NCBI GenBank assembly: GCA_030656215.1 | Contig: JAUSOD010000096.1 | Coordinates: 1-64,000 of the forward strand | From: Azoarcus sp. | GTDB taxonomy: Bacteria; Pseudomonadota; Gammaproteobacteria; Burkholderiales; Rhodocyclaceae | Reading direction: 5' to 3' | DNA: 64,000 bases | Part shown: positions 48,326 through 58,487 of the stretch, in pieces | Numbering within the stretch: the stretch's first letter is position 1 | How the letters are laid out: every line of letters begins with the position of its first letter | The notes under the pieces: generated by a model | Seen by the model: the letters and a program-made list of their open reading frames with translations, nothing else | Databases searched by the model: none | Told to the model about the DNA's origin: nothing | Made by a program: the position numbers and the translations under genes

Positions 48326-50442
48326 AACGCGTCGCGCTCATCGTCATCGCCGCCATCGCTGGTATTTCGCTGTATCTGCTGACCTCGGCGAGCGCGAATT
48401 CGGATCTTTTCGCCGGCAACTATCCGTATCTGCTTGCCCTCAACGGTGTGGTGGCGGTGGCACTGGCCGGGCTGGTGGCGTTTCAGCTGCGTTCGCTGTG
48501 GCGCGAATACCGCTCACGCCAGTTCGGCTCCCGGCTCAAGTTCCGGATGATGCTGATGTTCGCGCTGATGGCCTTGCTGCCCGGCGTTGTCGTCTATGCG
48601 GTGTCATTGCAGTTTGTGATGCGCAGTATCGAATCCTGGTTCGACGTCCGGGTGGACTCCGCCCTTGAAGGGGGTATAGCGCTTGGTCAGAACGCGCTCG
48701 ATTACCTCGTGAGCCAGGTCAACGCCAAGGCGGGTGACATGGCGCTCGATCTGGAAGCGACCGAGATCGTCAGCCCGACCCGTCTGAGCCGACTGCGTGA
48801 GCTCTCCGGCGTTGCCAGCGCCACCGTGCTTGCGTCAAACGGTCAGGTCATCGCGACCGCCTCGGATGGTATGGTCGAACTGCTTCCCGATCTGCCTACA
48901 ACTGCGCAGTTGCGTCAGGCACGGCAGAGCCGCAACGTTCATATGGTCGATAGTGGTGCAGATGGAAGACTGGTGATCCGGGTGATCGTACCCATCCCGA
49001 CCCGTTCGATCATCAGCGAGCCCAACCTCCTGCAGCTTACTCAGCCGGTGCCCGAGACCTTTGCCCGCCATGCCGAGGCGGTCCAGGAGGCCTACCGCGA
49101 CTACCAGCAACTGACCCTCGGGCGTGACGGCCTCAAGCGCATCTACACCCTGACCCTGACCCTGACCTTGCTGCTCGCACTCCTCACCGCAATGGCAGTC
49201 GCTTTTGTCCTTGCTCGGCGGCTGGCCGCGCCACTACTGATCCTCGCCGAAGGCACTCAGGCGGTTGCACAGGGGGACTATAGTCCGCGCCAGGCACTGC
49301 CCGCGCGCGACGAGCTCGGCGTATTGACTCAGTCGTTCAACCAGATGATCCGACAGCTCGAAGATGCACGCGCCGCGGCTGATCGCAACCGCGCAGCCGT
49401 GGAAGCCGCCCGAGCCTATCTGGAAAGCGTCCTGGCCAACCTGTCGACCGGGGTGCTCGCCTTCGCCAGCGATGGCACCCTGCGCGCGGCCAACCATGGC
49501 GCAATGGATATCCTGGCCGATGACCTCGCCGGTTTTGAAGACATTGCCCTCGCCGACTGGCCGCGCAATGCGGTATTCCGTGATGCACTCCTCGCTGGTT
49601 TTGCGACCCATGAGGGAGACTGGCACGAGCAGATCGAGGTGGCGTCGAGCGACAGCTCGCCGCTCACTTTGTTGGTGCACGGTTCGCGATTGCCCGAGGG
49701 AACCGGTGGTGGACTGGTGGTGGTGTTCGACGATATCTCGCGTCTGATAGAGGCGCAGCGCACCGCAGCATGGGCCGAAGTGGCAAGGCGTCTGGCGCAC
49801 GAGATCAAGAATCCACTGACACCGATTCAACTATCTGCCGAGCGGCTGGCGCTCAAGCTCGCGGATCAGCTCGATGAAAACGGGCGCGCGATGCTCGAAC
49901 GCGGTACGCGAACCATTGTCAATCAGGTCGAGGCGATGAAGAATCTGGTCAACGCCTTCCGCGACTACGCACGCTTGCCGGCGACCGAGCTGGTGCCGAT
50001 CGATCTTGCCGCCCTGTGCAGGGAAGTGTTGAATCTGTATGAAAGTGCTGCGGTGCGGATCAATGTCCAACTTCCGGATGACCTGCCCAAGGTGTTGGGT
50101 GATCCGTCGCAAATACGCCAGATCATTCACAATATGCTGCAGAATGCACAGGACGCAGTGGCTGGCCTGGACGACGGCGAGATCACCGTGCTCGCACGGC
50201 GCGACGGCGATCGCGTGTTGATGGTGTTCTGCGACAATGGCCCGGGGTTTCCGCCCGAGGTCCTGGGGCGCGCATTCGAGCCTTACTTTACGACCAAGTC
50301 CAAGGGCACCGGACTCGGGCTGGCGATGGTCAAGAAGATCGTCACCGAACACGGTGGCGACGTTCGGATTGCCAATCGAGACCTCGGCGGCGCCGAGGTG
50401 CGTATCCGTCTGCGGACAATCATGACAAGCGGTGAAAACTAA
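48322..50442 (+). CDS. ntrY: NtrY-family sensor histidine kinase
   Basis: Kinase (706 aa) of the NtrY/NtrX system. Helices near residues 5-25 and 32-55, another near 75-97, and one near 275-298 frame an extracytoplasmic region, then HAMP and PAS (LANLSTGVLAFASDGTLRAANHG). The HisKA site RRLAHEIKNPLTPIQLSAERL has the phosphorylated His. The ATPase boxes NMLQNAQDAVAG, DNGPGF and GTGLGLAMVKK are present. NtrY senses redox or nitrogen state in related bacteria. ATG at 48322 overlaps the previous stop, and ntrX follows 2 bases later. Confidence 0.92.
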   Translation: MKRVALIVIAAIAGISLYLLTSASANSDLFAGNYPYLLALNGVVAVALAGLVAFQLRSLWREYRSRQFGSRLKFRMMLMFALMALLPGVVVYAVSLQFVMRSIESWFDVRVDSALEGGIALGQNALDYLVSQVNAKAGDMALDLEATEIVSPTRLSRLRELSGVASATVLASNGQVIATASDGMVELLPDLPTTAQLRQARQSRNVHMVDSGADGRLVIRVIVPIPTRSIISEPNLLQLTQPVPETFARHAEAVQEAYRDYQQLTLGRDGLKRIYTLTLTLTLLLALLTAMAVAFVLARRLAAPLLILAEGTQAVAQGDYSPRQALPARDELGVLTQSFNQMIRQLEDARAAADRNRAAVEAARAYLESVLANLSTGVLAFASDGTLRAANHGAMDILADDLAGFEDIALADWPRNAVFRDALLAGFATHEGDWHEQIEVASSDSSPLTLLVHGSRLPEGTGGGLVVVFDDISRLIEAQRTAAWAEVARRLAHEIKNPLTPIQLSAERLALKLADQLDENGRAMLERGTRTIVNQVEAMKNLVNAFRDYARLPATELVPIDLAALCREVLNLYESAAVRINVQLPDDLPKVLGDPSQIRQIIHNMLQNAQDAVAGLDDGEITVLARRDGDRVLMVFCDNGPGFPPEVLGRAFEPYFTTKSKGTGLGLAMVKKIVTEHGGDVRIANRDLGGAEVRIRLRTIMTSGEN

Positions 50443-50444
50443 TC

Positions 50445-51692
50445 ATGGCAAAGCTACTCATCGTTGACGACGAAGTCGGCATCCGGGAATTGCTCTCGGA
50501 GATCCTGCGCGACGAGGGGCACGACATCCAGCTTGCCGCGAATGCAGCCGAAGCGCGTGCAGCGCGTAATGCGGGTCGGCCCGATATGGTACTGCTCGAT
50601 ATCTGGATGCCCGACACCGACGGGATCACCCTGCTCAAGGAGTGGTCGGCCAACGGGCAACTGACCATGCCGGTGGTGATGATGTCAGGGCATGGCACGA
50701 TCGACACGGCCGTCGAGGCTACGCGCATCGGGGCCATCGACTACCTCGAGAAACCGATCGCCCTGCAGAAGCTGCTGTCTGCCGTGAAGCGGGGGCTGCA
50801 GCGTCCGGTGGCAAGCGGCATACCGGCGCCGCTGACGCTGGCGGCCTTTACCCGCTCGGCGCCCCTGCGCGAACTCAAGCGGCGCATCGAGCAGATTGCG
50901 GATAGCTCGCGAGTATTGTTGCTCAGAGTCGGCGGTGGCAGTCTGGCCGAGCTCGCCGCCCGCAGCCTTCAGACGGGAGGCACACCGTGGCTGGATCTGA
51001 GCGCAGTGGTTGCGCCGCTCGATCTCACCCAACTACAGGCCAGTCAGGGTGGCCTGTTGTTTGTCGGCGAGCTGGGACGACTGAGCCGGGCGCAACAGAA
51101 GAATCTTGCCTTTGCTCTCGAGCGGCTGGAGCGCTACGAACTGCGACTGGTGGTGGCCACCGAGCGTAGCCACGACATGCTGCTCAACGACGGATGGGAC
51201 GAGACCCTGCTCGACCGCCTGTTCGAGGTCAGTCTTGCGCCACCGTCGATGGCCGATATTCGTGACGATCTCCCTGAGCTGGCTGCGCAGGTTCTGCTCC
51301 ATCTGGTCGAAGCCAACGAGGTGCCCCTCCGCCGCTTCTCGACAGCGGCGCTGAATCACATGCGCACTCAGCCCTGGAGCGGTGGCTATGGTGAGCTGCG
51401 TGCCGCGGTACGTTCGTTGGCGCTGGCTACCCTCGACGAGGAGATCGGCCTGTCGGAGGTTCGCCGTCTGCTTGCCCCGGCGGGCGATAGCGCGTCTTGT
51501 GCAATTTCGTTCGATCAGCCGCTGCGCGAAGCACGAGAGGCCTTCGAGCGGATGTACTTCGAACACCATCTTCGACTCGAGAGCGGCAACATGACTCGCC
51601 TGGCCGAGAAGACCGGTCTGGAGCGTACCCATCTCTATCGTAAGCTCAAGCAACTCGGCTTGCAGGCAGGAAGACGCCACGAAGAAGTCTGA
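50445..51692 (+). CDS. ntrX: NtrX-family response regulator with degenerate AAA+ core
   Basis: Response regulator (415 aa). The receiver domain is intact: D52 (VLLDIWMP), acidic pocket DDE near 8-10 and DYLEKPI. The central domain lacks Walker A (a GxxGxGK is not present; LLLRVGGGSLAEL lies where it should be) and lacks GAFTGA. The Walker B region reads GLLFVGELG instead of the usual LFLDEIG. The C-terminus is a Fis-type HTH (GNMTRLAEKTGLERTHLYRKLKQLGL). It should bind DNA but cannot act as a standard sigma-54 activator; it may act by DNA binding alone. The neighbour ntrY supplies the kinase. Confidence 0.88.
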   Translation: MAKLLIVDDEVGIRELLSEILRDEGHDIQLAANAAEARAARNAGRPDMVLLDIWMPDTDGITLLKEWSANGQLTMPVVMMSGHGTIDTAVEATRIGAIDYLEKPIALQKLLSAVKRGLQRPVASGIPAPLTLAAFTRSAPLRELKRRIEQIADSSRVLLLRVGGGSLAELAARSLQTGGTPWLDLSAVVAPLDLTQLQASQGGLLFVGELGRLSRAQQKNLAFALERLERYELRLVVATERSHDMLLNDGWDETLLDRLFEVSLAPPSMADIRDDLPELAAQVLLHLVEANEVPLRRFSTAALNHMRTQPWSGGYGELRAAVRSLALATLDEEIGLSEVRRLLAPAGDSASCAISFDQPLREAREAFERMYFEHHLRLESGNMTRLAEKTGLERTHLYRKLKQLGLQAGRRHEEV

Positions 51693-51827
51693 CCGCTTGC
51701 AGCGGTCGGTGGCGGTGGGCACCGGAACTCCCGCGTCCGCTTTGGATGCGGCAGTGCAACATTCTGTTTCAAGGGCTTATAAGAGGGCGTAGAATCGAGC
51801 GCTTCTGTGTCTGTCTGGGACTTCCCG

Positions 51828-53231
51828 GTGAAAATCATCATCCTCGGCGCAGGTCAGGTCGGCGCCTCGGTAGCTGAAAATCTGGTGTCGGAAGCAAACG
51901 ACATCACCCTGGTGGACACCAGCGCTGAATACCTTGCCGAGCTGCGTGAGCGGCTTGAGGTACGTACCGTGTGTGGCAACGCCGCTTCGCCTTCGGTGTT
52001 GCGCGAAGCCGGCGCCGATGATGCCGACCTGTTGATCGCGGTCACCCAGTCGGATCAGACCAATCTCTGCGCCTGCCGGGTGGCGAAAGCGCTGTTCAAC
52101 CTGCCGACCCGAATTGCCCGTCTGCGCTCCTCTGACTATGTCGATCATCCAGAGCTGCTCGACGAGAACAATTTTGCGGTTGATTTCTCGATCTGTCCGG
52201 AGCAGATCGTCACCGACTACATCAAGCGCCTGATCGCGTTTCCCGAAGCCTTGCAGGTGCTCGAGTTTGCCGACGGTGTGGTCAGCCTGATCGGGGTACG
52301 CGCGTTCGAGGGCGGACCGCTGGTCGGGCATCCGCTCAAGGCCCTGCGCTTTCACCTGCCGAACGTCGAAGTGCGGATTGCTGCCATCTATCGCAATGGC
52401 GAGCCGATCATTCCCGAGGGTGACACCGTCATTGTCCCCGGCGACGAAATGTTCTGCCTCGCCGCCTCTGTGCATATCCGCCAGGTGATGCGCGAGTTGC
52501 GCCGTACCGACAAGCCGATGCGCCGGATCATGATTGCCGGCGGTGGCAACATCGGCTTTCGTCTCGCGCGTTCCATCGAGAACGACTACAACGTCAAGAT
52601 ACTCGAGGTCGACAAGAGCCGTGCCGAGATGCTTGCCACCCAGCTGGCGCATACCCTGGTGCTGCGCGGCGATACGACGGACGAAAAACTGCTCGAGAAC
52701 GAAGGGATCGACGAGACCGACCTCTTCGTCGCCCTGACCAATGACGAGGAAGACAACATCATGTCGGCCTCGCTCGCCAAGCGGATGGGGGCGCGCCGCA
52801 CGCTGGCCCTGATCAATCGCAAGAGCTACGTGGACCTGGTTCAGGGGGGGCCGATCGACATCGCAATCTCGCCGGCGCATACCTCCATCGGGTCACTGTT
52901 GGCGCACGTGCGCCGCGGTGACGTGGTCGCAGTGCACAGCCTGCGCCGAGGTGCCGCCGAGGCCCTGGAAATCATCGCTCATGGCAAGCACAAGGACTCC
53001 AAGGTGGTCGGACGGCGGATCGAGGAGATCGCCCTGCCCAAGGGCGCCACCATCGGCGCCATTGTGCGTGACGAACGTCGCGGCGATGGCAAGGTGATCC
53101 GGCGTATGGTGATCATTCCCCACCACGACACCCTGATCGAGAACGAGGACCACGTCATTGTGTTCTGTACCCACAAGAAGCTGGTGAGCAAGGTGGAGAA
53201 GCTGTTCCAGGTCGGCTTCACCTTCCTCTGA
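51828..53231 (+). CDS. trkA: Trk potassium-uptake regulatory subunit TrkA
   Basis: Cytoplasmic NAD-binding regulator (467 aa) of the TrkH potassium channel. Two RCK-N domains (KIIILGAGQVGASVAENL, RRIMIAGGGNIGFRLARSIE) each precede an RCK-C domain, the full E. coli TrkA layout. GTG at 51828 gives the family's usual start; a GTG at 51807 would add seven residues. The 135-base gap after ntrX suggests a separate promoter. trkH follows 4 bases after the stop. Confidence 0.94.
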   Translation: MKIIILGAGQVGASVAENLVSEANDITLVDTSAEYLAELRERLEVRTVCGNAASPSVLREAGADDADLLIAVTQSDQTNLCACRVAKALFNLPTRIARLRSSDYVDHPELLDENNFAVDFSICPEQIVTDYIKRLIAFPEALQVLEFADGVVSLIGVRAFEGGPLVGHPLKALRFHLPNVEVRIAAIYRNGEPIIPEGDTVIVPGDEMFCLAASVHIRQVMRELRRTDKPMRRIMIAGGGNIGFRLARSIENDYNVKILEVDKSRAEMLATQLAHTLVLRGDTTDEKLLENEGIDETDLFVALTNDEEDNIMSASLAKRMGARRTLALINRKSYVDLVQGGPIDIAISPAHTSIGSLLAHVRRGDVVAVHSLRRGAAEALEIIAHGKHKDSKVVGRRIEEIALPKGATIGAIVRDERRGDGKVIRRMVIIPHHDTLIENEDHVIVFCTHKKLVSKVEKLFQVGFTFL

Positions 53232-53235
53232 CTCC

Positions 53236-54705
53236 ATGCCATCCCCCATGCGTGCGTACTATCCCGCCCTGAATGCGCTTGGCCTGATCATCGTGATGTT
53301 CGGGCTGCTGATGGGATTTCCGCTCGCGGTTTCGTTCTGGCTCGAAGATGGCGCCACGCTTGCCTACGATCAGGCCATCGTGGTCACGCTGGTGGCCGGT
53401 GCCGCGCTGTGGTTATGGACGCGTGGGCGCCGGCGCGATTTGCGTATCCACGACGGGTTTTTGCTGGTGGCGTCGACCTGGGTGGTGTTGCCGATATTCG
53501 GTGCCCTGCCCCTGCTCGGCTACCTGCCGGAGCTCTCGCTTGTCGATGCTTACTTCGAAGCGGTCTCAGGCCTCACCGCAACCGGCGCCACGGTGCTGAC
53601 CGGGCTGGACGATCTTCCGACCTCGATCAACCTGTGGCGCACCTTCATGCACTGGATCGGCGGCATGGGCGTCATTGTGCTGGTGGTGGCGATCCTGCCA
53701 CTGCTGGGCATCGGTGGTCGGCAGTTGTTCAAGGCCGAAGTGCCCACCCCGATGAAGGAAAGCAGCCTGACGCCGCGCATCGCCGAGACGGCCAAGGGCC
53801 TGTGGGTCACCTATATCCTGCTCACGCTGGGCTGTGGCTTCAGTCTCTGGTATGCCGGGCTCGAGCCTTGGGATGCGGTCATCCATGCTTTCAGCGTGGC
53901 CGGTCTGGGGGGGTTTTCGAACAAGGACGCATCCCTTGGCCATTTCCACAATGTGAACGTGGAACTGGTGGTGATCGTGTTTGCGCTTGCGTCGGCACTC
54001 AATTTCGCAACCCACTATCTGGCGTTGTCGCGGCGCTCGATCAAGCCCTACCTGAACGATCCCGAAATCCCGTTCTTTTTCGGCGTATTGCTGTTCAGTA
54101 TCGCGATGCTGACCGTCTACCTGATGCAGTTCAATGCTCACACAGACCTCTTTACCACGGCGCGTTACGTTGCTTTCCATGTGGTGTCGATCTCGACCTC
54201 GCTCGGCTTGTCGACCTACGACTACACCCTGTGGCCGATGTTCGCCCAGATCTGGGTGCTCTTTCTTGGCAGTTTCATCGCTTGCTCGGGCTCCGCTGGC
54301 GGCGGTATCAAGATGATGCGCGCCATGATCCTGTACAAGCAGGTGTTCCGCGAGATCATCCGTTCCCTGCACCCGAATGCGGTGAGCCCCGTCCGCCTGG
54401 GTGGCAAGCCGGTGTCCGAGGGCATCCTGCACGCCGTGTTGGGCTTCAGTTTCATGTACATGGTCTCCATCGTGTCGCTCACGCTGGTGTTGGCGGCGAG
54501 CGGTCTCGAGTTGATCACGTCGTTCTCGGCCGTGGTGGCCTGTCTGAACAACACCGGCCCGGGGCTGGATGCGGTCGGCCCGACGTCCACCTACCAGTCG
54601 CTCGGCGACTTTCAGAAGTCGGTCCTGACGTTCACCATGATTCTCGGGCGGCTCGAGATTTTCACTTTGCTGGTAGTGCTGACGCCGGCGTTCTGGCGGC
54701 GCTAG
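53236..54705 (+). CDS. trkH: Trk potassium channel subunit TrkH
   Basis: Membrane subunit (489 aa) of the Trk system, with four loop-helix-hairpin repeats. Selectivity-filter segments [38 protein letters not shown], and [14 protein letters not shown] are visible. It works with TrkA encoded just upstream. The reading frame ends in ...[12 protein letters not shown]. Confidence 0.94.
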   Translation: MPSPMRAYYPALNALGLIIVMFGLLMGFPLAVSFWLEDGATLAYDQAIVVTLVAGAALWLWTRGRRRDLRIHDGFLLVASTWVVLPIFGALPLLGYLPELSLVDAYFEAVSGLTATGATVLTGLDDLPTSINLWRTFMHWIGGMGVIVLVVAILPLLGIGGRQLFKAEVPTPMKESSLTPRIAETAKGLWVTYILLTLGCGFSLWYAGLEPWDAVIHAFSVAGLGGFSNKDASLGHFHNVNVELVVIVFALASALNFATHYLALSRRSIKPYLNDPEIPFFFGVLLFSIAMLTVYLMQFNAHTDLFTTARYVAFHVVSISTSLGLSTYDYTLWPMFAQIWVLFLGSFIACSGSAGGGIKMMRAMILYKQVFREIIRSLHPNAVSPVRLGGKPVSEGILHAVLGFSFMYMVSIVSLTLVLAASGLELITSFSAVVACLNNTGPGLDAVGPTSTYQSLGDFQKSVLTFTMILGRLEIFTLLVVLTPAFWRR

Positions 54706-54818
54706 GCGTAGCCGATGATAGGCGCCGGGCGCCAAAACTGACCGCGCTCAACCCATCTTGCCCTGCAACAGGCGATAATCACGGCTTGACGCCAATCGGC
54801 CGGATGAGAGGACTCGAC

Positions 54819-55889
54819 GTGAGCCGCCTGAAAAATGATACCTTCCTGCGCGCCCTGCTGCGCCAGCCTACCGAATACACCCCCGTCTGGCTGATGCGCC
54901 AGGCGGGTCGTTACCTGCCGGAGTATTGCGAAACCCGCAAGCGCGCAGGCAGTTTCCTGCAGCTCTGCAAGAGCCCGGCCATGGCCTGCGAAGTCACCCT
55001 GCAGCCGCTGGCGCGTTACGACCTGGATGCGGCGATCCTGTTCTCGGACATCCTTACCGTGCCTGATGCAATGGGCCTTGGTCTGTACTTTGCCGAGGGC
55101 GAGGGGCCGCGCTTCGAGCGCCCGCTGCGCGACGAGTGGGAGATCCGCAACCTGTCCGCACCCGACCCGCATGCCGAACTTCAGTATGTGATGGACGCAG
55201 TCTCCGAAATCCGGCGTGCCCTCGATGGCAGTGTGCCTCTGATCGGTTTCTCCGGCAGTCCGTGGACGCTGGCCTGCTACATGGTCGAGGGTGGCGGTTC
55301 CGACGATTACCGCAAGGTCAAGAGCATGGCTTACAGCCGGCCCGACCTGATGCACCATATCCTGAGCGTGACCGCCGATGCGGTGGTGAAGTACCTCAAT
55401 GCCCAGATCGAAGCTGGCGCCCAGGCGGTGATGGTGTTCGACTCGTGGGGCGGCGTGCTCTCCGAGGCCGCCTACCGTGAGTTTTCGCTGCCTTACCTCG
55501 AGCGTGTCGTGTCAGGGCTGATTCGCGAACGTGACGGCCATCGTGTCCCCAGTATCGTGTTCACCAAGGGGGGTGGTTTGTGGCTGGAGTCGATTGCGGC
55601 GATCGGCTGTGATGCGGTGGGGCTGGACTGGACCATGGATATCGGCCGTGCCCGCGCCCTGGTGGGCGACAAGGTCGCGCTGCAGGGTAACCTGGACCCC
55701 AATGTGTTGTTCGCTCCGCCCGAGGTGGTTGCGGCCGAAACACGTAAGGTGATCGACTCGTTCGGACTGCATCCCGGGCATGTGTTCAACCTGGGGCACG
55801 GAATCTCCCAGTACACCCCGCCGGAAAACGTATCCGTATTGGTCGACACGGCGCACGACTACAGCCGCCTGTTGCGTACCCGAGGCTGA
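54819..55889 (+). CDS. hemE: Uroporphyrinogen decarboxylase
   Basis: Haem-pathway enzyme (356 aa) converting uroporphyrinogen III to coproporphyrinogen III. Signatures: [15 protein letters not shown] near the start, and [20 protein letters not shown] in the middle. GTG at 54819 is preferred because AGAGGA lies 7 bases ahead; an ATG at 54804 would add five residues. Its N-terminus ([16 protein letters not shown]) matches the family. Confidence 0.95.
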   Translation: MSRLKNDTFLRALLRQPTEYTPVWLMRQAGRYLPEYCETRKRAGSFLQLCKSPAMACEVTLQPLARYDLDAAILFSDILTVPDAMGLGLYFAEGEGPRFERPLRDEWEIRNLSAPDPHAELQYVMDAVSEIRRALDGSVPLIGFSGSPWTLACYMVEGGGSDDYRKVKSMAYSRPDLMHHILSVTADAVVKYLNAQIEAGAQAVMVFDSWGGVLSEAAYREFSLPYLERVVSGLIRERDGHRVPSIVFTKGGGLWLESIAAIGCDAVGLDWTMDIGRARALVGDKVALQGNLDPNVLFAPPEVVAAETRKVIDSFGLHPGHVFNLGHGISQYTPPENVSVLVDTAHDYSRLLRTRG

Positions 55890-55975
55890 CATCGGCAGTG
55901 GAGCACTGAGAGTGGGCTGGTTCCGGCCTTCTTTCAGTGCATGTCAAGCAAAGAATTTGAGCTTTTTGACTTGAC

Positions 55976-55984
55976 TTATGCACA
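55976..55984 (+). promoter_or_regulatory. DnaA box (TTATNCACA)
   Basis: TTATGCACA fits the strong DnaA-box consensus TTATNCACA, 87 bases past hemE. Confidence 0.65.
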
Positions 55985-56151
55985 CGGCGACCAGAAATGT
56001 GTGCTGGCTCCATGGAACAGGGTACTTATGCAGGCCAATTTGCAATCCTTTGATTTTAATCAGTAAAAACTTTGCTTCATGTTAAGGCAAAGTGACAGAA
56101 GTGCTCTATTTCCGCCACTTGCAGGCGGATTCACCCAGGTTTCCCACAAAG

Positions 56152-56174
56152 TTATCCACAGTTATTGTGGACAA
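56152..56174. promoter_or_regulatory. Pair of facing DnaA boxes
   Basis: TTATCCACA (56152-56160) and TTGTCCACA read on the other strand (56166-56174) face each other with a 5-base gap, 114 bases before priA. Facing boxes this close can hold cooperative DnaA. Confidence 0.65.
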
Positions 56175-56288
56175 GCCGAAGGGGGTGTTTCCCGGCAAGT
56201 GCTTAGCTGTCTTTTTTGTGTAATGACATCAAGTTTCAGCGTCAAGCACATGAACTGAAAGCACTTTTTGAGTAGATTTCGCTTCTTG

Positions 56289-58463
56289 ATGCCGATCGTT
56301 CGCGTTGCTCTCCCTCTGCCGATACCGCAACTCTTTGATTATCTTGCAGAAGACGCCATTCAATCCGATGTGGGTCGGTGTGTCCGGGTCCCATTCGGGC
56401 GGGGTGAGAAGAGCGGCCTGATTATTTCCCTGCCGGCAGAGGCAGACATCGACTCTGGGCGCCTGAAATCGGTAATCCATATCCAGCGCGAGGTGCCACC
56501 GCTGCCGTCGGACTGGCTAGAGCTGGTTTCCTTCGTTGCCCGGTATTACCACGCGCCGCTGGGCGAAGTTGTTGCGCTTGCGCTGCCGCCGGGCCTGCGC
56601 CGGGCGGACGGGGTCAGTGCCGACGAGGTCGATCCGCTACTGGTGGTTTCCGAGGCCGGTGTAGCGGCATTGGCCGAGCTGCGCCGCGACAGCCGAGCCC
56701 TGGCGCTGCTGCGGGAGATGGCAAGTCTGGGTAAGTCGATGCGGCGTAGCGTGGCGCGGGCGCTCGAACCGGGAAGCGCGGTGGGCGAGGCGCTCAAGCG
56801 GGGCTGGCTGGAACTGGCCGTCGACCACGGCAATCGTCACCTCGCCGTCAACCGCCCGGCACTGACTGACGAACAGGCCGGCGTCATCGACACCGTGACC
56901 CAAGCGGGGACGGGATTCAAGGCCTGGCTGTTGCACGGGGTTACCGGCAGCGGCAAGACCGAGGTCTATCTCCGCCTGGCAGAGCAGGTGCTGGCCGCCG
57001 GGCAGCAGGTACTGATGCTGGTGCCCGAGATCGCCCTGACGCCCCAACTCGAGAACCGGGTTGCACAGCGTTTTCCGGCCGCCAATGTGGTGAGCCTGCA
57101 TTCCGGGCTGGCTGAAGGGGCGCGATCGCGTGGCTTCGTGCAGGCCTTGAGCGGCCATGCGGACATCGTGCTCGGCACCCGCCTGTCGGTGTTTGCACCC
57201 TTGCCGCGGCTCGGGATCATCTTGGTCGATGAAGAGCATGACGCTTCCTACAAGCAACAGGAAGGGGTGCGCTACTCGGCGCGCGATGTCGCGGTGTGGC
57301 GGGCGCGCCAGCGCGGTCTGCCGGTGGTGCTGGGGTCGGCGACGCCATCGCTCGAGACCTGGCAGCACGCACGCAACGAGCGCTACGGCCTGCTGCGCCT
57401 GACCCATCGCGCGGTGGCCACCACCCTGCCCCGGGTGCGCGGGGTAGACACCCGGCGGATGAAGCTCGACGAGGGCCTCAGCCCGGCGCTGCAGGCGGCC
57501 ATCACCGAGCGCTTGAGCCGGGGTGAGCAGAGCCTGGTCTTTCTCAACCGCCGCGGCTATGCTCCGGTGCTGTCCTGCCCCGCCTGCGGCTGGGTCAGCC
57601 ACTGTCCGCACTGTTCGGCCAACCTGGTAGTCCATTTGGCCGACCGCCGCTTGCGCTGCCATCACTGCGGCTGCGATGGGCCGATTCCGCACGCCTGTCC
57701 GAGTTGCGGCAATCAGGACATTCAGCCCTTTGGCCGCGGTACCCAGCGGGTGGAGGCGCGGCTGGTGGAGCTCTTCCCCGAAGCGCGGGTATTGCGCGTG
57801 GATCGCGACGCGGCCCGCACCCGGGCGCAGTGGGAGCGTCTGCTCGACACGATTGCCGCGGGCGAGGCGGACATCCTGGTCGGCACCCAGATGATGGCCA
57901 AGGGGCACGATTTTCCCAAGCTCACGCTGGTGGGTGTCATCGGGGCGGATTCGTCGCTCCATGCAGCCGACTTTCGCGCGCCCGAGCGTCTGTTCCAGCA
58001 GCTGATGCAGGTCGGTGGTCGCGCCGGTCGCGGCACCCTGCCAGGCGAGGTGTTGATCCAGACCGAGTACCCCGCACATCCTCTATACCAGCATCTCGGT
58101 CGTCACGACTTCGACGCCTTTGCCCGCATGGCGCTGGACGATCGCAGGAGCGCCAGCTTTCCGCCCTTCACTCATCAGGCCATGCTGCGTGCCGACGCCC
58201 CCGAACTGAAGGATGCCGTCGAGTTCCTGCAGCACGCCCGTCGCCTCGCCGGGTCGTGTGCGCCGGCCACGCTGCGCTTGTTCGATCCGGTACCGATGCG
58301 GATGACCCGGCTCGCACGCCGTGAGCGGGCCCAGCTGCTGATCGAGGCCGATGGCCGTGCCGAACTGCAGGGCTTTCTGGGGAGCTGGATGCAGATGCTC
58401 TATGCTCAGCGCACGCCGCGCGAGCTGCGCTGGCAACTCGACGTCGACCCGCTGGACGTGTGA
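56289..58463 (+). CDS. priA: Primosomal protein N' (replication-restart helicase PriA)
   Basis: 3'-to-5' helicase (724 aa) that reloads the replisome at collapsed forks. An N-terminal DNA-binding domain (VRVALPLPIPQLFDY) is followed by helicase motifs GVTGSGKTEVY (Walker A) and VDEEHDASYKQQ (Walker B), and a zinc module with CPAC...CPHC...CHHC...CPSC pairs (four CxxC). Motif V/VI wording VGTQMMAKGHDFP and QVGGRAGRG is present. The ATG at 56289 is used; a TTG at 56268 would add seven residues. Confidence 0.95.
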   Translation: MPIVRVALPLPIPQLFDYLAEDAIQSDVGRCVRVPFGRGEKSGLIISLPAEADIDSGRLKSVIHIQREVPPLPSDWLELVSFVARYYHAPLGEVVALALPPGLRRADGVSADEVDPLLVVSEAGVAALAELRRDSRALALLREMASLGKSMRRSVARALEPGSAVGEALKRGWLELAVDHGNRHLAVNRPALTDEQAGVIDTVTQAGTGFKAWLLHGVTGSGKTEVYLRLAEQVLAAGQQVLMLVPEIALTPQLENRVAQRFPAANVVSLHSGLAEGARSRGFVQALSGHADIVLGTRLSVFAPLPRLGIILVDEEHDASYKQQEGVRYSARDVAVWRARQRGLPVVLGSATPSLETWQHARNERYGLLRLTHRAVATTLPRVRGVDTRRMKLDEGLSPALQAAITERLSRGEQSLVFLNRRGYAPVLSCPACGWVSHCPHCSANLVVHLADRRLRCHHCGCDGPIPHACPSCGNQDIQPFGRGTQRVEARLVELFPEARVLRVDRDAARTRAQWERLLDTIAAGEADILVGTQMMAKGHDFPKLTLVGVIGADSSLHAADFRAPERLFQQLMQVGGRAGRGTLPGEVLIQTEYPAHPLYQHLGRHDFDAFARMALDDRRSASFPPFTHQAMLRADAPELKDAVEFLQHARRLAGSCAPATLRLFDPVPMRMTRLARRERAQLLIEADGRAELQGFLGSWMQMLYAQRTPRELRWQLDVDPLDV

Positions 58464-58487
58464 CGGTAGCCCCGGGGTGGTGTAAAT

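Larger units (their letters stand above)
55890..56288. other. hemE-priA intergenic region with DnaA boxes (candidate oriC)
   Basis: About 400 bases without a gene, AT-rich for this genome (for instance 56026-56100 and 56205-56290). DnaA boxes: TTATGCACA at 55976-55984, TTATCCACA at 56152-56160 and the complementary-strand TTGTCCACA at 56166-56174; a weaker TTATGCAGG lies near 56026-56034. The cluster plus AT-rich flanks resembles a replication origin or a DnaA-titration site. priA, a replication-restart helicase gene, follows directly. The functional role is inference. Confidence 0.5.

Noticed and set aside
53409-54818. Apparent N-terminal extension of hemE through the trkH region
   Set aside because: The frame is a shifted reading of trkH. 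The real hemE start at 54819 has a ribosome site and family-matching N-terminus.
56637-58079. Open frame antisense to priA
   Set aside because: It is antisense shadow sequence with no family features.
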